A model generated the notes under the pieces. It searched no databases and was not told the origin of the DNA. It saw nothing but the letters and a program-made list of their open reading frames with translations. Below, in pieces: positions 22,976 to 35,980 of a stretch of DNA of 64,000 nt (positions are counted from its first letter, which is position 1; every line of letters starts with the position of its first letter). A program made the position numbers and the translations under genes. The stretch is from NCBI RefSeq assembly GCF_019320115.1, contig NC_089584.1, positions 79,985,922-80,049,921 of the forward strand. The letters run 5' to 3'. Source of the stretch: Miscanthus floridulus. Taxonomy: Eukaryota; Streptophyta; Magnoliopsida; Poales; Poaceae.

Positions 22976-25900
22976 TGTGATAGAACCGCCCAATTTATAC
23001 AAGATCAAGTATGGCTGTCCCTGCTAACATGTTGACACGTGAATACTTTCACTTATATAAACCCGGTAGTCCGCCGAGTGTCATGAAGGACCTCTATAAA
23101 TCAACATCACAACAAAGATCATGTGATTAAGCAAATACACATCACATACATAGAGTTGCAGTGGAAATAGTATTACAAATGGGTTCACAAATTATAGTAC
23201 CAGTTTGGGTTTCAAAACCGGTTAAGGGAAAACAACATAGCTTTCAAATGATTACATTAATATAAGTTCCAAATACATTGCTAGCATAAGTGACATCCTT
23301 TGATAAAAGCATATAGATGAGAAATAAATATGAAGTCACCGAGCCCACCGGTGGTTAGCCACCATCTTCAGCAGGCCAAGAACTTCACCTACAACATGGT
23401 GGGATAAACCCCGAGTACTCGAATGTACTCAGCTAGACTTACCCATCAGAAACCAGAAATAAAATGACTCCAAGGATCATACAAGGCTTTATAGGTGGAG
23501 CTAGCTTGACAACATTTTGCATAAAAAGCCACTAATTCAGCTATACATTTTATAATTCGGTCCTCACGTTAATTATAGCTATTCATCTCTAGATTTGCAA
23601 CTAACCTATACCAAACATGTGGCATATCATATGGTATCATACAGTAGTAACCATAGCCGGTATAATAATTCCATGTTCATCATAACCATCATTCCATAAT
23701 ACAGTTACTACGATGTTGGTACTAGCCAAGTTTATCACTATCCGGGAGAGACGACGATTCGAATCGATTTCAACTAGATGGGAATTTATTCCTAACACAA
23801 ACCCAGGTCTACCAGCCATGGTAGCCTTAGGTCACCTTTGGCATAACTCAGGTCCACATTTCGCGGGTTCGCCTAGCGCCACACAATCAGGGACAACCAG
23901 CTGCCAGGATGTTCAGGCCCGGCCTACCCTTGGGCTCACGTATGGCTCCCTGCACATCCTTACTACCATCCAGAGTGCACACTTTTACAGAGTAGGGCTC
24001 GGCCTGAGTTGAGCTACTCGGCTTCATGGTCGGAACGAGTTATTCGGCCAGCTAAGTGATAGGCATGCGTTCAATCTTGTAAGAAGCGCCCAACAACGGT
24101 ATGGTCCTTAATCGGCATAGACGGAATTACATGAGTCAACCTACACATAGACTCTGTCTGGCCTCCATTTACATTACTCCATGGTTCTTTTCCTTGATAG
24201 AAAATATAGCCAACCATGCTTCGGTATCCACCTATATCTCGTAGGCGATAGGAAATCACCCGACTTCTACCGGTCTAAGCATGGCTAAGCATATATTTGA
24301 TCCTAGACCTACATAGGGTTAAAGGTATATGTAACTACACAAGGTAGTTCTATGCATCAAGTGTTTCCAATCAACTCTTATCATCTAATGCATCAAACAT
24401 AAATGACTCAAGTAATATTTTGTAAAACATGAGAGACTTAGAATGCTCCGGGGCTTGCCTGGGATCCAATACTAGGTCAGTGTTTGTTAGATGACACTCA
24501 CCTGGTGAGCATCTCCTGTTTAGGCATGTACTCCAGGGGTCCTTCCATCTTTGGGATAGGTCCACCATACACCGTCTTCTGGTTCGATTCCATCATCACG
24601 TCCTTCATGTGATGCATCTAGCGTACCTAGATGAGATGCAATAATGCAAGTGAATAAATATGAAGAATGGTCACATCATATTGATTTAAACACTAGAGAG
24701 CAAGTCATTCAACTAAGTAACTAGGGCTACATAATTTAGAGCATGCACCAGCAACATCAAGAATGGGCAATCAACTTAAGTGCATACATAGAATTTGGAT
24801 AGCAGCACAATAGTCACATGTTTTTTACCATAACTGGAGATATAAGCATCCAACAAGGGTGAACCTAGACTTTCTTTAAAGCTAATGAAATTATATAAAA
24901 CTTTGTTATTCATTCCAAAAGCTAATTCATAGGTTAACATGATCAAATATGCCAATATTTCAGATCTGCATAGAACTAGGACAGAAAAGTAGTAGTAATT
25001 TCAAAAATGCATAACTAGAGTTACAGACATCAAACAAGCATGAACCTTAACTTTCTAGAAATCTTATTAAATTATCTAAAACATGTTTATTATCATAACA
25101 AGGTGATGCCACAATTAACAAGGTCAATCAAGCACAATTGAGCACCTCTGTCCAGACTTGGACAGATTCTGTCATGCAACTTCACAAGCTTATAACTGGA
25201 GCTCTACAACACCAAAAGGGGTGATCTAGGATAATTTGGAAATCTTAAGGAAAGCACTATAACTCTTATATTATAACTAAGACATGATTTCATACTTAAC
25301 TAGGTCAAACAATGAAATCCTTCAAATCTGCACAGAGCATAGACCAAACATGACATATCATTTGTCAAATTCATAACTCCTAAACTATCAGGTCTATGGT
25401 CATGCAATTTGAACACAAGCAATATTATGAAATTAGCTACAACTATGGTATTCACTACAACCACAGAAAACATCGTTTACACCACGGAAATATTTGCACA
25501 AGCAAAACTGCACATGCAACCCAAACAGCAGTGGTACAATTATAGACAGAAAACTGATAGGAACTTCATAGAAGCATAACTGTAGTTCTAGACCTCTAAC
25601 AAACATGACTCATAACTTTTTGAAAAGCTTATAAAGTTAGCTACAACTTTCTTATTCTCATCTTAAGATGATTATACAGTTAACAAGGTCAATTAATCCA
25701 ATAAATGCATCTCTGTCCAAAACATGGACAAAATCTGATATGCAACTTTAAACAGCTATAACTAGAGTTCCACATGTACAATAAATGTGGCTATAGACTT
25801 TTTATAAATCTTAGCAAATTGTAAACAACTTTGTTATAAACACCTTGAGCTAATTATACTATTAACAAGGCCACTCATTACCAACAAAGAAACCCTGTCT

Positions 25901-28233
25901 GGGTTTGGGCAGAAACAGCCAAAGAAATTTAAGCAACTATAATTAAAAATCTACTTAACCAAAAATTATGATCTTTAGCTTTTTGAAAATCTTAAGAAAA
26001 GTACTACAACTCATTTATTGTCATCAAGGCATGATTTATAACTTAGCTGAGCCAATTAACACAAACATTCAGGCCTATTCAGAATAGGAGCAAAGCAACA
26101 CAGGGCAATTGTTATTTTTATAGCTCTTAAACCATCAAGCCTAAAATCATGAAATTTTTACCAGACATCAACCATCACCTGAGTAGAATTCCATACAAAT
26201 TTCAGATTTATTTGTTAAAAAAACTGCAGTTATGAAAAAGACAAGACATAACTAGTATTAAAAACCTAACTGCATAAATTTATTTTTACAGCAAAAACTT
26301 TAAACTAGACCATGCCATATTATAGATCATTGCATAGATAATTTGACAAGGATTCTAAAAAGTCCTCCTTTACTATTTTATGATTTTTATACTAATTACT
26401 ACGAATTTGCAAAGTTGATCATCCAAATCTGCATAAACAAAAGAAAAGGAATGTAGATCTTGCATCGGGAACCCTGCAGTTTAAACAAATTAAACTCGAA
26501 CAAATAGATCCTTACCAGCACTATCCATCTGAGTCATGGCTTCGCACTTAGACCCGCCCACTTCTTCTTATTCTTGCCTGCGGTCCTTCTCTTCATCCAC
26601 AACAGAGAGCAGAGGGAAAAAAATGGCCGGCTCGGGGTGGTGAAGCTCGCCGACGGCGAGTGGCGGTGCTAGGGCGTGCGCCCGCTCCTGGGGGAGCCCA
26701 TGTGGCTGGCCAAGGGGCACAGATCGGCCACAACAACCCAGGGCAGCTTGGCCACGGTGTTAGGGTGGATGGAGACAGCGGCCACCAGGTACAGCAGCGC
26801 GCGACGCTCGAAGGATAGGCACACCACGTGCGCTTGGTGGTGGGGTAGGCAGGACGAGGTCCGAGCAGGCGGAGGAGGACCAGAGTGGCGGGAACGGCGG
26901 CGGCGTAGGAGCTTTGGGCAGCCATGGCGGCGGTGCACTATTCTATTTGCATGACGACGATAAGAGCGAGTAGAGGAGCGAGAGGTGGCGAGCGCAAGTG
27001 AGGAGGGAGAGAATGGAGAGGGTAGGGGGCAGGGCTCGGGCTCGGCCTCTCCAAAACGACGTGCGAGTGCAAGGTGGCGCACATGCAGCGAGCACGCGAG
27101 GCCACACGGCAGCGAAGCGCTACGGCGGTCAGCCATGACATCGTTCCCTGATTCAAAAATCCAATACCACCTTGAAAATACACTGAAACATCAATCTTCG
27201 TCCCTTCTTAACTCCGAATCAGTTTAGTTTAGGCACAAGCGGTAGTAACAAATGTTGTAGAGCTATGCGATATCTCCAACTTTGATTAAAGTGCCAAAGT
27301 CTAATTCAGCCTGGTTGGAGAGATACATGGTTCCAAAGCGGGGTTCACAAAACTTGAAAACTAAATTCAGTTTCAAGCCGACTGAAACCTCCAACTTCTC
27401 CCCTCAATATCTCCCAAACCATTTGATGATTCGATCAACCAATTTCTCCTTGTTGTAGTGCTACGTGAGTACTACAACCTTAATTTAAGGAGTTTGTCCA
27501 AAATTGACATGGTTTGCAAACTAAAATTCACCAAGGACAGGTACATGAAAACAGAAACACGAAAATTCAGTCATCCCAGACAGCGCCAAATTTCAGGATT
27601 CCAAAATAGCATTTTGTTGATTCTTGTGAGCTCTGTTTGGTTAATCTAGGCACTGATTTAGCTCTTAACCATTAAACAAAGTTTGTTCTACATAAGATGA
27701 ACTACAATTTTTATTTAGGTTCCACTACCATGCAAACACTCTAAGCTAGTGTTCAACCCAAGTCAAAGTAGCATCACGATAACGCTTAAATTATCCTTTT
27801 TGATCTATTGAAGCATTTTCTGGCCACTTGCTCAACATGAACCCTTAATAACTTTTATTGTAGAGTTCAATTAGAGTCATTTGGGCAAGGTAGGAAGGTT
27901 TGGTCGACATCTCATATTCCCATTTACTTAATAAAGCAATCTAAGAAAGATTATAACTTATCATTTCATGTGACTTATTGATTCCAAACTTCATGAAACT
28001 TTTCCACTAGTCAAGATGGTTTCATGTTGATGTAATGTACATGAAATAAGCATGCTTAACATTACTCTTGCATAATCTTAACAAGGGTACACATGTAAGT
28101 AAAAGTGTGTTTTCCAAGTTTAAGTTGGAGCTCATTCTTGTAGATTTGATCTTGACACCTTCATCGCCACTTAACATGTCATGTTTGAGCTCAAACCCGT
28201 TGCTTAACTGGTGACAAACACCTGGGGTGTTCA
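22976..28233 (-). mobile_element. Solo LTR A (5.26 kb), antisense in element F
   Basis: Left end TGTGATAGAACCGCCC and right end CCTGGGGTGTTCA, flanked by a perfect TCATA duplication (22971-22975 and 28234-28238). No gag, pol, primer site or second LTR copy is inside. It aligns in reverse complement with LTR B (55251-59713), whose start TGTAACACCCCAGGTG corresponds to the right end of A, so A is one very long LTR in minus orientation. A GC-rich island (about 26590-27140) corresponds to the transcription-start region. It separates the F protease from the F reverse transcriptase. Confidence 0.85.
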
Positions 28234-28238
28234 TCATA

Positions 28239-31200
28239 GACCCCAGCAGCTCCGAGGATAAAGCGGTGTGCATCGGCACCATGCTTTCCTCCAAATAGGA
28301 AAGCGTGCTCGACGACTTCCTCCATGCCAACAGAGATATCTTTGCGTGGAAACCCACGGACATGCTAGGCATTTCGAGGGAAGTCACCAAGAATGCCTTA
28401 AAGATTAGGCCAGGCTCCAAACCAGTAAAGCAGCGCCTGCATTGCTTCAATGAGGAGAAGCACAGGGCCATCGACGAGGAGATCACAAAGCTTTTGGCGG
28501 CCGAATTCATCAAGGAAGTGTATCATCCCGAGTGGTTAGCCAATCTCGTCCTTGTACGAAAAAGAATGGAAAATGGAGAATGTGTGTTGACTACATGAGT
28601 CTCAACAAGGCGTGTCTAAGGGATATGTTTCCTTTGCCACGTATAGATCAAGTAGTCGACTCAACCTCAGGGTGCGAAACCCTCTGCTTCCTTGATGCGT
28701 ACTCTGGGTGCCATCAGATCGCGATGAAAGAATTCGACCAGCTCGTGACTTCTTTCATCACCCCATTCAGATCGTTCTGCTATGTCACGATGCCGTTCGG
28801 TCTAAAAAATGCAGGGGCTACATACCAGCATTGTATACTCAACTATTTTGGGGACCTCATTGGTTGAACCATTGAGGCTTACGTAGATGACATCGTGGTC
28901 AATTCCAAATAGCCTGACCAGCTCGTAGCAGACCTGGAGCAAACCTTCATGAAACTCCGAGCAAACAGCATAAAACTCAACCCTGAGAAATGTGTTTTCA
29001 GGGTCCCGAGGGGTATGCTGCTTGGGTTCATCGTCTCCGAGCGTGGCATCAAAGCCAACCCAGAGAATATCTCAATCATCACGGGGATGGGCTTGATTCA
29101 GAATCTAAAGGGAGTACAGTGAGTTATAGGGTGCCTCACCGCGCTTAGCCATTTTATCTCATGCCTCGAAAACGAGGCTTCCCCCTATACCGGCTTTTGA
29201 AGAAAACCGATCGATTTGCGTGGATGCCCAAGGCTTAGGAGGCACTTGACAAGGTCAAGGAAATCCTAATGAAAGCCTCGATTCTAGTGCCGCTGACCAA
29301 TGGGGAACCACTCCCGCTTTACATTGCAGCCACCACGCAAGTGGTCAGCATCGCCCTAGTGATAGAACGGGAAGAAGAGGGATGCGCCCTCAAGGTGCAG
29401 CGTCCCGTATACTTCGTTAGCGAAGTCTTGTCCGATTCCAAGACTCGCTACCCCTAAATCCAGAAGCTCTTATACGCCGTCCTGATCGCCAGGAGGAAGT
29501 TGCATCACCACTTCGAGTTACACCCGGTGACGGTCGTGACATCCTTCCTTCTCGATGAAGTCATCCAAAACTGGGATGCTACAGGAGGAGTCACAAAGTG
29601 GGCACTCAAGCTGATGGGTTAGGGCATTTCATATGCCCCTCGGACGGCCATCAAGTCCCAGGCACTGGCTAATTTCATTGTGGAATGGACCGAGATCCAG
29701 ATGCCACCAGTAGCCATCAACCAAGAGTACTGGACAATTTACTTCGACGGATTGCTGACAAAGAAAGGCGCCAACATAGGACTGGTCTTTGTTTTGCCCC
29801 TCAGGGTGTGCATGAGGTACATGGTTCGCATCCACTTCCCCGCCTCCAACAATGTGACCAAATATGAGGCGCTCATCAACGACCTACGTGTCACCGTCGA
29901 GTTGGGCATCCGATGGCTTGATGTCCGAGGCAACTCACAGCTAGTCATCGATCAAGTCATGAAGGAGTCAAGCTGCCACAACACCAAGATGCCTACGTAC
30001 TACCAAGAAGTCTGCTAGCTGGAGGACAAGTTCGATGGCCTCGAACACAACCACATTCTGAGGTGGATCAACGAGACGGCTGACACACTAGTGAAAATAG
30101 CGTCCGAACAAGAGCTGGTGCCGACGGGCATCTTCGCCAGTGATTAGTACATGCCCTCGGTCCGCTACAAGGAGCAGGAATAGACCAGTGATGGGCTGCC
30201 TGCCTTGGGCTCTAGGGCTAACTGACCGTTGGCTCCTTTTGACCCCAAAGTCATGGAGCTTGACGAAGATCTAGTGGCAGTGCCTGACCCTCTAGCTGAC
30301 TAGAGGACACCTTACCTCGATTACCTCCTCCGTGAGGTGCTCCCGACAGACAAAACGGAGGCCCGGTGGCTCACATGCCATGCCAAGTCCTTTGTCATAA
30401 TTGAGGGGGAGCTCTACAAGTGAAGCCACACCAAGATCCTATAGCATTGCATCCCCATCAAACAAGGGAGGCTATTGCTAAAGGACATCCATGGTGGGGT
30501 CTGCGGACATCATGCTGCGCCTAGAACCTTGGTCAGAAACGCGTTCCAAGAGGGCTTCTACTGGCCAACCATGGTGGCCGACGCCGAGCAAATTGTGCGC
30601 ACCTACGAAGGGTGTCAGTACTACGCTCGTCAAACCCACCTGCCGGCCCAAGCGCTCTAGACGATCCCTATCACATGGCCATTCACGATCTAGGGGCTTG
30701 ATATGGTTGCAGCCCTCAAAAGAGCACCTGGGGGCTACATGCACTTGCTTGTCACTGTGGACAAGTTCACAAAATGGATAGAGGCTCGGCCAATCTCCGT
30801 GATCAAATCCGAGCAAGCCGTGCAATTTTTCCTCGACATCGTCCATCACTTTGGAGTCCTGAACTCCATCATCACAAACAATGGCATACAGTTCACTTGG
30901 AAAAATTCCTCTAATTCTATGAGGACTACCACATCCACATCGATTGGGCCGCCGTGGCGCACCCCCGCATGAATGGGCAGGTTGAGCGCGCGAACGGCAT
31001 GGTCTTGCAAGGCCTTAGGCCTAGGATCTTCAACCGGCTGAACAAATTCAGTGGACGATGGGTTGTGGAGATTCTCATGGTACTCTAGAGCTTGAGGACA
31101 ACCCCTAGCCGAGTGACCGACTACACACCTTTCTTCATGGTCTATGGTTCTGAGGCTATCCTCCCAACCGACCTTGACTACGGAGCACCGAGGGTTAGGG

Positions 31201-31535
31201 CGTACGACGAGCACGGAGCCAAGGCATCCCTCGAGGATGCCATGGATCAGCTTGATGAAGCGTGCGATGTTGCCCTCCTCCGCTCGGCCAAGTACCAGCA
31301 AGCGTTGCGTCGGTACCACAACCATTGGGTGCGGGATCGGGCCTTCAACGTCGGGGACTTGGTGCTCTGCCTCATCCAGAGCAACAAGAACCACCATAAG
31401 CTCTCTCCGCCATGGGAGGGACTGTACGTCGTCGCGAAGGTGCTCCGACCGGGCACCTACAAGCTCAAGACCATCGACAACAAAGTCTTCATCAACGCCT
31501 AGAACATCGAACAACTATGTCGCTTTTACCCCTAG
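28239..31535 (+). pseudogene. Element F pol: reverse transcriptase, RNase H, integrase, broken
   Basis: Resumes after the A insertion. RT: DIFAWKPTDMLGISREV, CVDYMSLNKACLRD, LDAYSGCHQI, PFGLKNAGATYQ and a catalytic AYVDDIVV (about 28877-28900). RNase H: QRPVYFVSEVLSDSKTRYP, then YFDGLLTKKGANIGLV and ASNNVTKYEALIN. Integrase: an HHCC zinc-binding region (HGGVCGHHAAPRTL, then TYEGCQYYA), DKFTKWIEARP, and ITNNG where the second catalytic Asp of the DDE triad is Asn. The C-terminus ends NIEQLCRFYP with no chromodomain. At least a dozen stops and two frameshifts (about 28555 and 30900) make it non-functional. Confidence 0.9.
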
Positions 31536-32969
31536 CCTATGCATATACTTGCAGAAATTAAGAATGATGTTTGTGAAATGCGAAAACATTTTTTCTTATC
31601 GGTTTCGCTATTTGTCTCCTTGATCTTTAGTGACACCCAACCCTAGCAACGGCAAGGGGTTGGACCTCACTCGGGGGCTGATAGGAGTATATCTACCCAA
31701 AAACATTATCTGCATTCGATCCTCTCTTACGTTAAGATCTAGAAGCAAGGGCTGTGGAAATAAACACTGAGTAAAACTGGTCGGACAACAAGAAACCTAC
31801 GCCCCAGTGACTACGGCGTTTTTGTTCACCAGCATGATCAGAGTTTTTTTGCCTGCACCCCAAGCTTTACAGCCTTAACTATAGAAAGGGTTGAAACACA
31901 TTAACCTTTTTATACACAAAAAAGGGAGGAGAACCAAAAGTCTATTCAGCCATAACATAAGTTAAAAACTTGTCTACTTATTACAAGTTCGCCGCTTGGC
32001 CTAACTAACTAACCTCTCAGGGGGATGACCTCATCCTCGATCTTGATAGATAGGTCCTGCACTAGGGGGTCCCTGACTCCTCGGTCTCCTCTAGCTCAGC
32101 CTCGGAGTAATCGGGCGCTCCTCGAATGGCATGCCGGACAGCGGTTCACCCCCTTGATGGGTCGAAAACCACCATAGGTAAGAAGGGATACGGAGCTGAA
32201 AACGCTCCCATGGCCCATTAAGGCCTAGGAGTTCGAAGGTTGGCCCACCAATGGGTTCACAACCGCTCTAGGGCACATTTAGAGTGAGGGGTGGTAAGGG
32301 ATGGGCCCGCTAGTGTCTGGTACCTAGGCGCACGAGCGCCATGGGCATCCCGGCCCATGTTCGGGTCTTGGCCGGAGCACGATCCATGGTTTTTATTTAA
32401 AGAAAGGCAATGAGCCCTTGGGACCAGTCGAACGAACCCAAGAACTATATGGATTGGCCGCCAGTTATCTAGAGTTGGTCATCAGTTGACCCATGCTGGA
32501 CCCCCATGAACGGGAAGCCAGGCCCCACTCAAACTAGCCTGTTAAACAGCTCACCGAGCACCATGATTCGTCCATTGAGGAAAACATGGCATGGCTCAGT
32601 CCCTCCATTTTATCGAAAAAACGCATGAGGGAGGACGACCACAAGATGAGCTGACCCCTCGACCGGACCCTTGCTACATGCGGGGGCTCGGGGGAAGTTG
32701 GACTCGCAAGGAGACCAAATGCGCGGTCGCATGACAATGGCGTATCGATCGGATCCTCGAGGGGGGGGGATCGAAATCAAGAGAGATCTTTTCTGACTAG
32801 CCAAATCCTACAGCTGCATGCTCTTGAAGAATCCAAACATGACAGAAAGGAATAGTGACCCCACCAAGACATCCTGCGGCCCACAAAGGGAGATCAAGAG
32901 CCTCAGAATCCTTCTGTCTGAAAAAGCCTTCGAAGGAGTATCCTACTCCTCCATAGGCTCGGGGGCTAC
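31536..32969 (+). other. 3' untranslated internal region of element F, with polypurine tract
   Basis: No credible frame. It ends with GGCTCGGGGGCTAC (about 32956-32969) immediately before the 3' LTR, which is the likely polypurine tract. A G run (GGGGGGGGG) sits near 32762. Confidence 0.65.
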
Positions 32970-34065
32970 TGTTGAGTATCAGTATTAGGGATACCTAGAA
33001 GAAGGAAGTTGATGGTCATGAATGCTAACTCGCCCAAATGGCCAAGAGCATATTTTGGTCTTGCGTGACCCCAAAGGTACGGGCTCCGTCTCACCCGACC
33101 CCAAGGGTGCGGGCTCCGTGTCGCCCGACCCCGAGGCCATGGGCTCCATCATGCCTGACCTGAGGGCGTGGGCTCTATCTCGCCTGACCCTGAGGGTGCG
33201 GGCTCTGTGTTGCCTGACCCTGAGGATGCGGGCTCTGTCATGCCTGACCCAAGGGCACGGGCTCTGTCTCGCCAGACCCCTCGAGCGTAGGCTTCGTCAT
33301 GTCTGACCCCGAGGGCGTGAGCTCCAACATGTCTGACCCCGAGGGCATGGGCTCCTTCTCGCCTGACCCCTCGGGCGCGGACTTCGCCTTGCCAGACCCC
33401 TCAAAGGGTGATTTTGCCTCGCCCGACGGGGGTCCATACCGCCTCCAACCACTACGGCTCTAAAAGTACGAACCTAGGGTCAAACTTCTGACAACAGAAA
33501 GGGAGTAGGCACATCTTGATGTGACCCACGGCCACAATGGGCCATACCTGAGGACTCACATTGCCAACAGTGTCGGGCGTGCCGGCGCTATGCTACCTAA
33601 TCCCCGTATGACTTTTGACGGGGGTATCTGCTAACCATGCCGCCCGCTGGGACAAAATGGAGCGCCATGACCGGCTAAAGACGCTCACGTACAGCGCCAG
33701 TGACCTCGAAGGCCTTCTTCCTCCTGGCTTTTCTCTATCTATCTCTCTCTCTTTCTCTCATGCAACCTGCGCCTTCCTCTTCTTCTATAAAAGGGGAAGC
33801 AGGATGCTCCACGAAGGGCAACGGCTGAATGAGCTCAATGAGACTCAACTCCGTTCGACCCTTTCACCAGAGACCTAAGACTTGCTCCCTCTCTCCCCCA
33901 TTTGTAACCCCTATTACAAACTAGTGCCGGTAACATGAGCGGCAGCAGACTGGATGTAGGGACATTCCGTCTGAACCAGTATAAATTATTATGTCCTCGG
34001 AGCACACCATCTGAGCCAGATGCACAAATCACAAATTTACTAGTCGGTGATTCGAAACACCGACA
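32970..34065 (+). repeat. 3' LTR of element F
   Basis: 1.1 kb, starts TGTTGAGTATCAG and ends CCGACA. TATA box TATAAAAG at 33786-33793. It carries the same 27-bp minisatellite (about 33060-33430) with different unit variants and an extra unit or two relative to the 5' LTR. Confidence 0.88.
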
Positions 34066-34199
34066 CAAAGGGTAGACCGAATGTGCCCACCAGGGGGCGG
34101 GCGACCCCATGAGGCGGCTGGCCCCTATAGGTGGCCATTAGCTTTGTCCTTTGGATAGCAGACGCCTAGCCATTGCCCCTCCCCCTCCTCTTAGGCTTT

Positions 34200-34434
34200 C
34201 ACTCTATAAATATAGAGGGTGGCTGGGAGAGCTCCTCACCCCTCTCACACTCTCTCATTTTCACTCTCTCACTCACTCACTTGCTGCCAAATTTCTTTCA
34301 AGCATTTCCAACAAGTTTTAGTGCAAGAAAACTCTATAATAATTCCAAGCTCAAGCTAGTTCTCGGGTTCATCATTTTGTTTTTGTGCTAACCCTAACCT
34401 GCAGCCAAGTTTTCGCTTGTTATTGTGTTTTGCC
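34200..34434 (+). promoter_or_regulatory. LTR-like internal promoter upstream of the second ORF of G
   Basis: A TATA box, CTATAAATATAGAGGG (about 34203-34218), is followed by a CT-rich stretch of CACTCTCTC units and about 200 nt of leader before the ATG at 34435. The layout copies the LTR core of G (TATAAATAGAGGGG then CT/CA-rich). The GC-rich block just upstream (GGGGGCGGGCGACCCC, about 34094) also resembles the U3 of G. This suggests a separate transcript for the downstream ORF. Confidence 0.5.
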
Positions 34435-35980
34435 ATGGGTAGGCTCAGGAAGGCCATTGTCGGTGCCGTCAAGAAGGTCACAGGATCAGGCTCAAAGTGC
34501 TCCCATGGAAGCTCAAGCTCGTGCTACACCAAGCATGAAGAAACTGTGCCGACAGAAGAGCAAGAACAAGAGCAGGGACAACCTATGGAGGAAGATGACG
34601 AGCCCCACCTTGACTTGGAAAGAGGCTGGGAGATGGAAGCCTACCACCTCATCAGGGACCGCAAGTTTGAGCCCACACCATTATATGACCCCATGCTCCT
34701 CCAAGCCATAGGTATGGATGTCGAGTTTGCCTCTATTTGGAAAGCCGTTGGGTCGGAAGAAATTGATCCCATTTGGGAACAAGGTTCTCCTCTCTTAACC
34801 ATCCAATTTTATGCTCACTAAAAGAAGTCAACAATGGGATCACTTTTCGCTTGTTTGAAATATAGTATTTTTGCACTTGGAGAGATCTTGCCCAACACAT
34901 AGGTTTCCATCGAAAATGCTTAATTGACATAGATCATGCTGTTTGATGTTTTGATCGCTATAAATTTTGGAATAAAATTTTGGGTCAGTTTGTAGTTGGA
35001 AAATTTCAACCCCGCAACATGGACATCCAACATCCCACTCTTAGGCTCATGCATCATTGGATCACCATGACTTTGTTTTCTAGGCAAGATATTAGAGTTG
35101 TTCATAATGACGAAATAAAAATACTCTATGCCATGATGAAGAAGATTAAAATTGCTCCTGTCAAAGAAATATTCAACCATTGGTTAGAATTGTTGAAAAC
35201 ATTTTCTACTTCAATATCTTGCACATCTCTTGTTAGTCACATTGCCACCGGTGTCGATGCAATGGAAAATCAAGAAGTAGAATATATTGCAACTCCACGC
35301 CTTATTATCGATGAGCATTACTTGTTACAAGGACATCATTTGAAACATAATGCAACTGGATAACTTATGTTCTTCTTTTAGGGGCGTACAAACGAGATCC
35401 CGTTACCTAACCTGGATCTTTATTTGTATAATTCCCCTGCGCTAACCTTCCCTCTTATTCCACAAGAGGAAGCTCGCAGAAGTTCTGTGTCTGGCAAGAT
35501 GACAAGGAGTAGAGCCAGAAACGAAGCAAGCAGCTCACAGCAGGCGCAACTGTAGCCTTTTCTAGCTACACCCCAGGCGTTCCACCCGGAGGCGTTCCCG
35601 ACTGGGCAAGTACCAGGGTTCACACCCATGTACCACCCTAGTTGGGAGCATACTCCGTAGACACACGAGTCCGGAGGATCCGGATGGACAGAGGCTGACG
35701 CCGCAGCATGGGCGATACACTTGTTCGACTCTGAGGGGCTCCCTCCACCTGTACAACCACGACAGTCCGTCTTAGAATGGAAGGACATTAACAACCATCT
35801 TGGAGGATTAGAAATCCACACTAGTGAGATCCAAAACACACTTAATACTCACGTGCAGGATTCAGCCAAGTGGCATCAACAATAGCAACAACAAATGACG
35901 CAAATGAACGCGATGCTGCAGCAACAGCGAGAACAACAGGTGGCCTACTGGTGATACATGGGGTTCAATCTCGGACCGTA
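34435..35980 (+). pseudogene. Athila-type second ORF of element G (env-position protein), broken
   Basis: ATG 34435 opens MGRLRKAIVGAVKK, followed by an acidic linker (TEEQEQEQGQPMEEDDEP). The conserved core includes YHLIRDRKFEPTPLYDP, IWKAVGSEE and, after a one-base frameshift at about 34815, KEVNNGITFRLFE. A long open piece at 34980-35363 has VGKFQPRNMDIQHPTLRLMHHW and DEIKILYAMMKKIKIAPV. The C-terminus is MTRSRAR, then Gln-rich (35880-35945). This matches the plant transposon-associated protein at the third-ORF position of Athila-like elements. Its function is unknown and no transmembrane segment is obvious. Stops occur at 34819, 34869, 35361 and later. The minus-strand frame at 35420-35839 is a shadow. 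Confidence 0.75.

Larger units (their letters stand above)
19077..34065 (+). mobile_element. Element F: Ty3/gypsy retrotransposon, split by solo LTR A
   Basis: LTRs at 19077-20166 and 32970-34065 begin TGTCGG/TGTTGA and end CCGACA. The flanking pentamers are TAAAG (19072-19076) and CAAAG (34066-34070), a duplication with one mismatch. The internal region carries gag, protease, reverse transcriptase, RNase H and integrase, all in the plus direction, in RIRE2-like non-chromodomain gypsy order. All frames carry many stops, mostly C-to-T or G-to-A type. The LTRs are visibly more diverged than those of G or E. F lies in the internal region of G. Confidence 0.88.

Noticed and set aside
34200..34434. 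A further separate LTR at the internal TATA box
   Set aside because: No TG...CA ends, no target duplication and no paired copy; an internal promoter of G is the simpler reading.
35420..35839. Minus-strand 139-codon frame
   Set aside because: Opposite strand of the C-terminal part of the second ORF of G, which has clear family motifs on the plus strand.
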